DNA of 64,000 nt from Bimuria novae-zelandiae CBS 107.79 (lineage: Eukaryota > Ascomycota > Dothideomycetes > Pleosporales > Didymosphaeriaceae): NCBI GenBank assembly GCA_010015655.1, contig ML976679.1, forward strand, positions 279,613-343,612, written 5' to 3'. The position numbers and the translations under genes are program-made. This document shows positions 48,120 to 58,573 of this stretch, in pieces. Below the pieces are notes generated by a model. It saw only the letters and a list, made by a program, of their open reading frames with translations, did no database searches and was not told the origin of the DNA. Numbering within the stretch: the stretch's first letter is position 1; each line of letters begins with the position of its first letter.

Positions 48120-49162
48120 TGAATGGGCTCCTTTAGCTAGCTACTTATGGGATAAGCACTTAAGTAGTAAGAGTAAGAGTAGTGTACGGTGTGCACAGCG
48201 TACGGATGGTAGGGGTGGGCAATAACATCTGGTTCTTGCTTGTCTTGTTCGTCGTACGGACGAAAAGGAGAATATGTACATGTTCGCGCACGGCTGTTCG
48301 CGCACGTGCACGCGCATCCTTCTCGCGCGATAACTAGTATTCCGACCGTAACGCTTCTGCGTACGGACAATTTAATAATAAAAATTTCTTCTACTTATAT
48401 AGCACTACTTATAAAGAAATAGTATTAACTTTACTTTATTATTATTAACGAAATAGAGCTACGCAACATACGCCTTAATAAAAAAAAATTATATTTACTT
48501 AGTATTTATGCCTTGCCTTTAACTTTATACTTAACTTATAAGGCCTTTAAAAGTTTCTTACTATACTAAAGGCAAGCCTAATTAATATTAAAATTAAAAC
48601 TTAAGGCCTATAGCTTACTAGAATAAGTATAAAACGCTATAAAAATCTTAATTTTAAAAAGTGCTTTAAATACTAATAGCAAGTTATTTAGGAACTTAAA
48701 ACTTTTTACTAATATAGTAGTAGCTGCCCTTATTTTAGACGTAGCAAAGTAATATAGCTATAAGGATAAAGAGGATAATGCCTGTAAAAAGGCAAACTAT
48801 AAGCTTTAAGTTATTATAAAATAATCTATAACGATTAATTTACTACTAATAATTATATATAGGTAGAAGTACGAGGTTAATAAAACTTTATAAAAATTCT
48901 ACTTTACTAGCGTTATATAAGCTTTTAGTAATAAGCTATTATTACGCTAGAAGTTAGTTAGTGGTATAGGTAAAATCTACTAATAGCACGCTAATTACCA
49001 CCCGAAATCCATCTAACGTAGTACGGTACACCCGTAAGTACGGTTTCGAAAATTGCTACGGACGGTGCCCTGTACGGGTCGAGGTGCCCGTACGTCCCTA
49101 CGGCTCAATTCACCCTACGGGCCGTACTGTACGTGGCGTAGTACTGTACGTTGAAAGCGCTG
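48120..49162. other. hAT 5' arm with CGTACGG-rich subterminal motifs
   Basis: GC-rich patches at 48170-48400 and 49000-49160 carry repeated CGTACGG/CCGTACG and CTACGGGCCGTA motifs; similar motifs occur in the opposite arm at 31670-31765. Between the patches, 48420-48990 is TA-rich with some protein-like plus-strand text that I cannot assign. Confidence 0.5.
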
Positions 49163-49474
49163 TACCATATGTCCAAGCCGCACGAATTCCACGAAGCTCC
49201 CCTGGTGCCTAGGGACACATCCACTATCACCACAGGACTGTCACGACCAAGGTTCGCAGCCGTCTATGGGTTTCCAGAGCATATCGTTACACTAACACGG
49301 CTATTGCTTCAACTCATCATCCGGAGACGTCAGCACGGAAGGCTGAATCACGGCGTGTTTGCTCACCTCAAACCCATACTATTTGATTCTCTTGACCAGC
49401 TCCCAAAAACTTCGAGTGTAGTTGAATCTGCGTTACGAGATTTCCCAGCATCCATCGACATGTACACTGAGTAG
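49163..49474 (+). pseudogene. Zn2Cys6 transcription factor, 3' part
   Basis: Begins at the right copy of the hAT target duplication. It reads RFAAVYGFPEHIVTLTRLLL, GRLNHGVFAHLKPILFDSL, QLPKTSSVVESALRDF and stops at 49472-49474. This matches the usual end of the same regulator family as 29419-31605 (a hydrophobic helix, then a final LP.SS..V..A helix). The reading frame differs from the LKFGLK frame left of the hAT, so at least one frameshift lies near the insertion site. The stop codon abuts the stop of the minus-strand gene at 49475 inside the palindrome GAGTAGCTACTC. Confidence 0.75.
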
Positions 49475-50654
49475 CTACTCAGCTTCGCCTTCACCGGTTG
49501 TGACCAGGGATGTACCCTGCTTATCCGTAACTTGACGGAAAAAATCAACACAGCAGCGGAAGGGATCCGTTTGCTGGATGCGTTGGGTCGGCTGAGGTGG
49601 TGTTGTTGCGGTTCTGCTCGCGCTGATCGTGGCCGGAGCTTCACCGTTTGCTTCAACATCGCCAACATGCTCACTCGGAATCTGGCACGTCTTATACTTC
49701 GGGGTTGACGATTTAGTGTTGAGGGAGCGCTGGTCCTGAGGTTTCGGCTGACCACAGTGTCTGCAAGGAGATGCAGGACGCTCCTCAGTTTTGTTGGGCG
49801 CAAGAGTAGTTCTCGGGGGCTCTTCCACAGTTATGCCAGCAGCTCTGAAGTGTCGATATACATCTCCGCACGTCTCTCTCTTTGTGAGCGGTAGTTTGCA
49901 GACGTTGCACCGCTTCCCTCGACAAAACCAGTGCCGTTTCGCACACTGCCGGCAGAGAGGTGGAGTACTGTCGCTGTAGCTGTGAACAAGCGTAGAAGCG
50001 TAGGACTGTTCCTCAGAGATACCGGCAGCTTTGAACGGTTGGTGTGCCTCTTCGCACGTGTCCTTCTTTTAGCTTGCAGATGTTGCACTGCTTAACGTGA
50101 CAAAACAAGTGCGGCTTCGCACATTGCTGGCATAGAGGTGGAGTGCCGTCGCCGTTACGGTGAACAAGCTTAGAAGATGGAGGCCGTTGCACGAAAATGT
50201 CAGCAGCTCTGAATCGCTGGTATGCGTCTTCGCAGGTGTCTCTGCTTGTGTGTCCTAGCTTGCAGACTTTGCATGTTGGGACTAGACAACCCTGCGTGAA
50301 GGACTTATTCGGCTAATGCTGCTTGGCGCAGTGACGGCAAAGAGATGGAGTGGAATCCTTCCTTCTAAGAGTGCGCGCGGAAACTGGAGGCGGGTTGGCA
50401 GCGAGCCCTGCGGCTCTGAAGCGCCAGCACGCATCTTGGCAAGAATCCTTCTCTGTATGCCCCATCTTGCAGACATTGCACACGCCGACCTCGCAGCCCG
50501 TGATGTATTGCTGGTTCCGTGAGTGTTGTTTGGCACAATGGCGACAGAGGCGAGGGTGCCCATGCTTATTGCCGCTGCCGTTGCCTTCCTTCCGGGCTCC
50601 CCGGCTAACGGCGGAGAGTGCCGTTCCTTCCATCGGTGAGGCTGTAGCAGTCAT
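49475..50654 (-). pseudogene. protein of repeated Cys/His modules, family not recognised, broken
   Basis: Minus-strand text has four full modules and the start of a fifth, each about 60-70 residues. Each runs LC-x2-CAK-x-H, then about 7-16 residues, C-x2-CK, usually x-GHT, then a TC/SC pair, and RFRAAG. Examples are LCRHCAKQH..CNVCKMGHTEKDSC..WRFRAAG and LCRQCAKRH..CNVCKLPLTKRETC..RHFRAAG; the fifth starts SPCRHCGQPKPQ. The spacing suggests repeated small zinc-binding units. Defects: TAG at 50313-50315 in module 2, where module 4 has Trp, and a short deletion plus frameshift in module 3 near 50075. The start is uncertain: ATG 50654 (MTATASPMEGTALSAV) is compact, but an upstream spliced exon is possible. 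The C-terminal tail (49475-49740) is Pro/Thr-rich with no motif. Confidence 0.7.
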
Positions 50655-51723
50655 GTCAGTCAACGCACTCAATTGGACTGGCAGACATACTTGGCTCCTG
50701 GCTAGAGGCACTTTCGAGAGCTGAAGGACGACCGGTCGAATCGCTGTCGTTGGCAGACCCGGGCCGTCTGCCCAGCAGGTAACTTTCAGATGTTGTGCCG
50801 TGGCTTGGGGAAGCTGCGGAGGAACCAAGATCAGGTGGCTTTCAAGCAGCCTGGGATATCGAAGATAGAAAGTACGCAGCGCTCGGACCTAGCGGTCAGT
50901 TGAGCCGGGGTGGAGAAGTGAAGCCAACATGCCCATAAAGTCCCTCCTCTTCCTCTATTTGTTGTACGGAAGACGTCGAAATGAGTCTGTGTACCCGTCT
51001 AATCGTCCAGCATCGAAAGCTAATTGATGTGCCATGTTTCTAGATTGGGCCCACCACAGGCGGCAGGTGCACCCAGCTCACGGTTGCCCGATTGAATTTG
51101 TACGTAGACAGTCATTCGTGTCGACTGACAGCGCAGAGTGCTTAAGAGGGAGGGACTCGATTAGATTCACCGGACGGATCCTATAATCTGGCGTGCGATC
51201 TGGGGGCTCGTCGTTGTGCTAAAAGCTGGGGCGACGCTTCGGAGATTATCTTCTCTGCTCGTACAGTTGCAGGTTGGGTCTAGGAACAATTCATGACCAG
51301 CCGCGACTTCCCTCTGAGATGAGGCCTCATCTTGCCTGCTCTCGCCTGACCTGTCTTCCTTGCCCCCGACGACTAATCAACAAAGGCGGAAGCTAACCCA
51401 CATGACATGGACCAGCCCAGCCCAGGTGCCGACACGAGCAGACGACTGCGAGGCGGCGGTGGTCTGGCCGGCGGTGGACATTAGTGCGCAGGGCTCAGTG
51501 GTGGTGGTGGTGGTGCTCGGCCACCACATTCGAAGGGTAGCAGATGATCGGTACAGGAACTCGCTAATCGGCAGCCATCCATGCGGCAATACCTAGTGAT
51601 GCACCTGATCGTGATCCGGACGCAGCCCTAAAAAAACACCGTTAAAGATGGCACCACTTGCGTCGCGGCTGCTGCTGCCACTGCTCGGTATGCGACGATC
51701 GACATGCTGGCGGCACTTCACTC
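50655..51723. other. divergent intergenic region upstream of the histidine kinase
   Basis: No gene recognised. It lies between the start of the minus-strand Cys/His gene and the plus-strand kinase start, so it should hold both promoters. It includes a short GTG-repeat (51496-51513) and a pyrimidine-rich stretch near 51330-51365. Confidence 0.5.
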
Positions 51724-54700
51724 ATGACCTCCCCTCTTCCCCTCAAGCAGGGTGCGCCGGCGAAGTTAGGGATGCCGGACCCAAACACGCCGCCTCCCGA
51801 AACCGGCGACATGATCGCACTGGATGATGGAGCGGGGATCGAGGACGAGTACGACTGGACGCTCCATCTACCCCAGACGGACCATGTGCGCTTCTTCCGT
51901 GAGACGGACTGGAGCAAGAGCGCCTTGGGGCCGCTCAATACGTGGGATCCGACCCTGCGAGTCTTCACGCGCATGATGCTGGCGGATTCGCGAGCGGCAT
52001 GTATCTGGTGGTATGACACAGACGCGGAGGGCCAGACAAGATGCTAACAGTGCAGGGGCGATTCGTACACGGCCATCTACAACGAACACTATGCACCTCT
52101 TGCTGCAGCCGTCCATCCCAAACTGTAAGCAAGCTCCACGCCCACACGCAGCGACGAGAAGCTTGCTCACCACATGCGTCCAGAATGGGATCGGAGTTTA
52201 TTGAAGGCTATCCAGAACTGTGGTCCGGGATCAAGCCCATCTTCGACCAGTGTCGAGACACGGGCGTGGGCGTCGACTACTCGCCCGAGCACGCCACCAT
52301 AGTCGAACGGAAAGGATGGCGGGAAGAGTGAGTATTGGGCTCCCTGAGAGTTTACACGTCGCTGACACTTGCAAAAGGGCGTACTTCAATGGAAACTTCG
52401 TCCCAATCGGCTACGGCCCTACGAATCGTCCGCAAGGCTACTACAACTCCATGTTCGAAGTCACAAGCCAACGCCTCGCCGATCGTCGCACGATGCTGCT
52501 GAACCGCCTCGCCTGCCAGGCCGACTTCACCCCGGACACCGCATGTAGCCATGTCATCGACACTCTCGCGACCAACGGCACCGATCTGCCCCTCGCGATG
52601 CTCTACGAGGTGCACCACACCTCCACAACCGACGTGTTGCGTCTGCGCGGACACTACGGACTTCCCAAAGGGCACAACTTGATTGTCGACTCTCAGCGGA
52701 TTGACAGCAACGAAGGCCTCATGCCAGAATGCCGTCGTGCTGCATCTGAGCTTTTGACCATCAACTACGATGAGCGTTTCGGCTCGGTGACCTGGGCAGG
52801 CTTCGGGTCGCCTTCCAAGACAATCGGCATTTTACCCATCAAAAACGGCGCGCGCGTCTCGGGCTACCTTATTGTCGGGACAAACCCCTACCGGCCTTTC
52901 GACGATGCTTGCCAGCAGTTCCTGAAAGAGCTCAGTCGCATAGTATCGAGCGTCATGACTGCCGCCTTTAGCGCTGCCAGGATAAGGGAGCGACAACGAA
53001 AGCTGGAAGATGACCTGGCTTTTAGTGATATGAAGCTACGCCATCTGATCGAACATGTGTCTGTTGGCATGATACACATGGGACTGGACGGGAGCATCAT
53101 ATGGGCCAACGACCAGTACTATACATTGTCCGGCATGAGTGCGGAAGCGCAGATCGGTCTCTTCAAATTCTGGGATGTGTACATGGAGGAAGATTTGCCC
53201 CGACTCCACGAGGCTTGGGACACCCTGAAATCGGGAGTCAACCATGTGTGCATCGAAATGCGAGTAAAACGGCTTTTTCATGCACCCAACGGCGAAGCGG
53301 AACCCGCCCAACTCCAAATACTGGCCTTTCCTTATCGCGAGGGGGGCGAAGTCCGTTCCATCATGGCATGCACCACCGATATATCGCGACTCAAGTGGGC
53401 CGAGACCTTCCAGGCGCGCCTGGCAGCCGAGGCTCGGGAAGCAAAAAGACAGCAAGAAGCTTTCATCGACGTCGTCTCCCATGAGATGCGTAACCCTTTG
53501 AGCGCGATCGTGCATTGCGCCGATAGCATCTCCAGCGCCGTCGAGGAATGCCATGCCAAAGGCGCGAAGATTCCCGACGCGCTTCAAGAAACATTGAATG
53601 ATAGCCTTTCCTCGGCGAACGTCATCATGCAATGTGCAATCCACCAAAAGCGTATCATAGACGACGTGCTGACACTCAGCAAACTAGACTCTATGCTTCT
53701 TTCCATTACACCGACACCTACGCGCCCTACGAAGCTTGTCAACTCCATCTCCAGTATTTTCCAAGCCGAACTCAAGTCGAACAATATCCACTATAGCGTG
53801 ACTCCCGATCCGTCACTTACGCGACTGAGTATTGATCACGTATACCTCGACCCTTCACGCGTTACGCAAATCTTCATCAACCTTTTGACCAACGCTATCA
53901 AATTCGTCAAGAACTCGCACAATCCATCTATCGCAGTCCGTTTCGGCGCCACCAAGACCGAGCCTCGTTCTATGTTTGCGGGGGACACATTCTGGGCTTC
54001 CAAGACCAAAGACTACCCCGACGTCACCGCGTCACCGGACTGGGGCCAAGGAGAGGAGGTTTATCTCACCTTCTCCGTGCAGGACTCTGGTATAGGCTTG
54101 AAAGGGAAGGAAATCCACAAGATATTCGAAAGGTTTCACCAAGCCAATACGAAGACGCATGTGAAGTACGGTGGCAGCGGGCTCGGACTTTTCATCAGTG
54201 AGAACACTCCCGTTCGCCCATCATGTGAGGCTTTACTGACCACGACCATGCAGGTAAAGAACTCACTGAAAAGCAGGGTGGAGAGATCGGGGTATCTTCC
54301 GTAGCTGGCGAAGGCTCCACTTTCGGTTTCTACATCAAAGCCCGCCGCGTCGAACGCCGTCCCCAAACGCTCGGCGAGCTGTATCACGAGAACGGCGGTC
54401 AAGGTTCAGCGCCGCAGAATCTCAATGTGCTCTTAGTAGAGGACAACGTCATCAATCAACAGGTTCTCGGCAAGCAGCTCAAGAAGGCTGGCTGCGTCAT
54501 CGACGTCGCTAATCACGGTCTCGAAGCTCTGGACATGGTCGAGAAGAAAGTGTTCGACGTGGTGCTGATGGACCTCGAGATGCCGGTGCTTAACGGGCTG
54601 GAGGCGACAAAAGCGATCCGGAAGCGCGAAGCTGAATCGGAGGGCTTGTTAGGGCAGGCGATGGAGATGGGGGTCCGAGGCGGACAGAGACTACCGATCA

Positions 54701-54947
54701 TTGCGGTGACGGCGAATGTGCGCCAGGAGCAGATCAGAACGGCAATTACGGCTGGTGCAGTGAGTGACGTTCACGGGGCTGTGTTGAGAGAGAGGACTGA
54801 CAGTGACAGGATCGGGTTATGCAAAAGCCGTTCAAGGCCGCGGATTTGGTGCATATGATGAAGGGGCTGGTACCGCAGGTCGTCACGCCGGTCGCGGAGC
54901 CGAATGCACCTGGACTGAACGATAAGAGCGGGAATTACTTCACTTGA
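51724..54947 (+). CDS. hybrid histidine kinase (PAS-HisKA-HATPase-REC)
   Basis: Six exons, 51724-52010, 52056-52124, 52184-52327, 52378-54197, 54254-54759 and 54810-54947, all with good sites, join in frame to 987 aa. N-terminal text (VRFFRETDWSKSALGPL, YNEHYAPLAAAVHP, YNSMFEVTSQRLADRR) is the GAF-like sensory region of fungal cytosolic kinases. A PAS domain follows at about 385-500, then a HisKA H-box VVSHEMRNPLSA with phospho-acceptor His535. The HATPase has N-box NLLTNAIKF (about 669), DSGIGL (736) and GGSGLGL (765). The receiver runs from LLVEDNVINQQV with Asp880 in VLMDLEMP and VTAN, and ends MQKPFKAADLV. The kinase would pass phosphate from His535 to Asp880 and on to a phosphotransfer protein in a multistep relay; the signal is unknown. 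No membrane segment and no defects were seen. Confidence 0.94.
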
Positions 54948-55975
54948 GAGGTAAACCTGGATGAAGAATCCGAAAATACGTTGGGGATTGAAGGGATGGT
55001 ACGCAATGTCTGCAGCATTTTCAGCGGACAACAGCAGCGAACCGCGGGGATCGCGACCTGAAAGGCTGTTCGTCGCTCTTGCCAGGCCAACCGGCACCTG
55101 GACTTCCCAAGGAGTAACCACGCGCAGGTATACATGCATACCGATGAAAGGAAATGCGGCGGCCGGGGTAATGCTGCAAGAGGGGGGGTTCAGGCCCCCG
55201 ACGCAGAAATTGATAGAGAGCTCATGACTATGACTATGCTCTAGCAAGGTTGAAGCGAGGAAGCGGCGTAGAGGAGAAATGAGAAGAGTCGAAGTGGTGT
55301 ACATAGAGAGCTATATAGACACATATCACCAATACATGTACGCATATATAAAGTACGCTTTACTCTACGTGTGGTCTTTCCACGCTGTGCGGGAAGACTG
55401 CGGTGCTGTCTGTCGGTTCTTGGGCAGCGTGGATGTAGGGTTTTCGCAGGCTCGCAGGCTCGCAGCGATGGCGATGGAGACAACATGGGGGTTGCGCTGG
55501 GGCGTCGCTGCTTAATCCGTGAACCCCTTCACGGAGTATGAATGGAGCTCTCTGTGCGGATTATTAGGCATTACTTCACGCGAGCGAAATAGAGCTACGG
55601 GATAGATATAACCAATAATTGCCATTGCGTACGTGTACTATGTGAAGAGGAACAAGGAAGTCTATCCATTCATTGATGAGTATACATGTGTAGCAAAACG
55701 AAATCTTAGATTTCTGGTAGTGAACAAGGGGGTAGACGCAACGGTAGGAAAAATATATAAGAAAGGGAAGGCGAGGTAGGAAAGGGTAAATATGGGGCTG
55801 GTTGTTAGGTTCTGTGGATATTTTGTTGGGATTTATGGAGGTTTTGTGGGAGAGACGCTTACGGAGGTGGTCGTGGTCGTGGCTTTTGTAGCTTTCGTAC
55901 GAGGAGAAGAGGTCGTCGGGAATGTTATTTATCGGTGGTTGCGTAAATTCCCGCTCACCATGTAACCTAGGCGCT
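54948..55975. other. 3' flank of the histidine kinase, no gene recognised
   Basis: Short overlapping frames only. Composition stays balanced until about 55975, where the TA-rich block begins abruptly. Confidence 0.5.
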
Positions 55976-58350
55976 TATTAGGTAATCGCTTCCTGCGCGT
56001 CATTTAACCCCACCTATTTTTCTATATAATTAGATACTATATATAAATTTATCTTTTAAATAATATCCTGCTATTATCCTTAAGGGTTATTATAATACTA
56101 GCTAAAAGTTATAAACGTAAAAGTACTTAGGTATTTAAGGGGGGCAAAAATTTACCTTAAGTAACGTAAGTAGCTAAAAAGTTACGTATAATAAAGTTAC
56201 CCTATAAAAAGACTTTAAAAAAGGCTAGGGCACCTTTGCACGAGATAATAAATAAAACTAATTATATAATTATTACTAAAGTAGCTAAGATAGAGTAACT
56301 TTAAAATAAGGACATTAAAAAGTAAAAGATATATTTAGAGGATAGCTTATTATTAGCCTAGATAAAGAGATTATTAAAGTATTTAATAAAACTTATATAA
56401 GGTGTTACTATAAAGTATACTATAATAATAAAATAGTTAACAGCATAAAGAATAGTAACTATAAGTAACTACTTAGTAGCCTAATAGTAGGCAAGGTGTA
56501 AAGATAGGCTAATAGCATTATTATAAAGATAAGTACCTAAGAGAAAGTCTCTATTAAAAGCCTTATTATTATTATATATTGAATTTAAATTTTAGTAAAA
56601 GATTATATAGTAAACGCTTTTAAACGTAAAAAAAGTTATTTATATTTTACTAATATAAAAACTAATATAAAAGAGTTACTATAATTAGTGCCCCTAGGGA
56701 CTACTACGCGTATAGATTTTAACTTAGTACTACTATTAAAGTTACCTTAAGTATTTATTTTAAATTAGTCACGAGTAGGTAGCCTATAAGGCTTTTAAGT
56801 ATAATATACTATTATTAATTACTTACTTGCTAAGCTGCTAGACGTTATAGTAATTAATTAGATAGGTAATAGGCTAGCTATTTAAATATAGAACGCGTGG
56901 AGGTGCCAGGACACTATATACTCAAACTATACCCATGTGTGCTACTTTCAGCGTACTAAATCGTTGGTGGTGCGATTCTCCCATCATATACCCGTCGAGG
57001 GCAATAGAGTCGCCATATGGGCCCGCGAGGTGTTGCTGTAAAGGTGTACAGTTACAGCGCCGTTAGACAACGTTTAGTTAATAATAGCGAGGTCTCGTAA
57101 GCAGGTTAGGCGACGGCAGAGACAAAGTAACTCTAATAATAAGCTTATAATAAATAATATATTTAAATTACTAATCGCGTCTACGGCAAGTTTATTAGTA
57201 TAAAGTTAACTATTTTAATAATTACTTACTTAATAATAAAAGCTTAATTGCCTACTAGATAACTTATTAGTTTTAACGTAAGGTTTATTAACTTATAGTA
57301 ACGTAAAAAAGCTTTATTATATAATACTACTTTTCTTATAGTAGTGGCTTAATAAGGGTTTACACAAAGATTGTAAAGATATAAGAAAAGTCTTTACTAT
57401 AGTTAAAAATAATAGAATTAACTTTATTATATTTATAGATTCCTTAGAGGCTAGCATGCTATATATCTTATAGTAAAAATATAAAAGCTACTACTACCTT
57501 TACTATTTAAATTTTAAGTATATACTATCTGCTAGTAGCGTAGATTTAAAGGACTAACTTTAGAGCAAAAGGCTTAGTGCCTATAGAATATAAAAAAGAA
57601 GAAAGAGCGTGTAGAGCGTAAGAAGCAAGAGGAGTGAGAGGAGTAAGAGGATAAGGAAAAGGACAAGAAGAGCTTGTTTATATAGTAAATATAAAAAGTT
57701 ATTAAAGCTTTAGGCTAGATTGCTAACGTTAATTTTATAGTTATTTATAGTTTACGCTCTAATTATGTTATTAATTACTTCTAGATATTAGGCGCATTAT
57801 AAGTGCTTTTATTAAAAAATTTACCTTATTTATTTTACTAATTCTAGCCTATAAAAGTTCATTTTAAGGAAGTTATTACCTAAGTATACGTATGTTAAAT
57901 TAACTTATTAATAGAATTATATAGAACTATAATATAAATAACTTAATACTAGTAAATACTAAGTCTGCACAGGCCACTATTATAATACTTAATAATATTT
58001 ATACTTAATAATAACACGTTAACTACTTAAACTTTATATTTTTTATACACCTTACACCGACTAGCCTAAGTAGCTAAAGTACTTTCTTGCTTATACGTTA
58101 TTATAGTAAATCTCTTGCATGCCTAACTTAAAAAAATAATCTATTTTAAAAGATAGACGCCTGCTAGAGATTCTTTTTTATTTATAACTTTAAGGCCTTA
58201 AAGCTCTGCTTAATTAGATTTATATTAGATAAGTATAATAATAGGTACTTAAGTATTACTCTATCGTCTAAATAAAGCTATTAAATTCTAGCTAATTAAT
58301 AAATAAAAGTGTTATTTATTATAATTACTAAGCGTAGCTATAGGTATAGT
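55976..58350. mobile_element. RIP-mutated repeat DNA; right end possibly a pogo transposase C-terminus
   Basis: TA-rich with stops in all frames. A GC-balanced patch at about 56890-57070 separates two TA-rich halves. Plus-strand text at 57590-57700 is strongly charged (KKEERVE, KQEE, EDKEKDKK). On the minus strand next to the Copia LTR, text such as RLVIIINN and DDRVILKYLLLYLS followed by SFKALKL can be read as RIP-changed RLLIIDGH and LPPHSSH..F.ALK of a pogo transposase. That fits the pogo fragment right of the Copia element. Confidence 0.35.
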
Positions 58351-58573
58351 TGTCAGATTTGATAGTGTTCTGTCACTTTGAGATAATGCAATGATGAGAA
58401 TTTGATGGATGTGATGATTGATTGATAATGTTCGTGTTCTGTGTTCCTGGAATGCAGATGTGTGCGAGGCTCCAAATAAGTGCCGCTGCAGCGCTAGCCC
58501 TATTTAGAATAGTACAAAAGAGAGAGTGCTCCAGCCTTATATCTACAACAGATAGAGGCTATATAATCGGACA
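58351..58573 (-). repeat. 3' LTR of the Copia element
   Basis: TGTCAGATTTGATAG...ATAATCGGACA; less mutated than the right copy. Confidence 0.93.

Larger units (their letters stand above)
31606..49162 (-). mobile_element. hAT DNA transposon, carries a nested retrotransposon
   Basis: Left end CAGCGTTTTCAACGTA and right end, reverse-complemented, CAGCGCTTTCAACGTA are inverted repeats of at least 23 bp, flanked by the perfect 8-bp duplication TACCATAT. Without the insert the element is about 3.4 kb. Transposase text is on the minus strand: right of the insert, IIFNIIREYDYT, NTAINNSIIFINKFK and IRYIINFIIKAFIYS (the family's RC.GHIINL.VKAF region, RIP-changed); left of it, the dimerisation domain LSVPATSCDCERCFSSAKRT and NSLSPAVTEALQL at about 31950-32075. 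Stops (for example ALQL-stop-KNW) make it inactive. Its ends are rich in CGTACGG/CCGTACG motifs. Confidence 0.95.

Noticed and set aside
48208..49145. TAGGGGTGGGCAATA at 48209 as the end of a second hAT element
   Set aside because: It resembles some hAT ends, but no inverted partner or 8-bp duplication was found, and the region is already inside the solved hAT.
54771..55304. 177-codon minus-strand frame after the kinase
   Set aside because: It overlaps the kinase's last exon and 3' flank, has no domain and no splice support.
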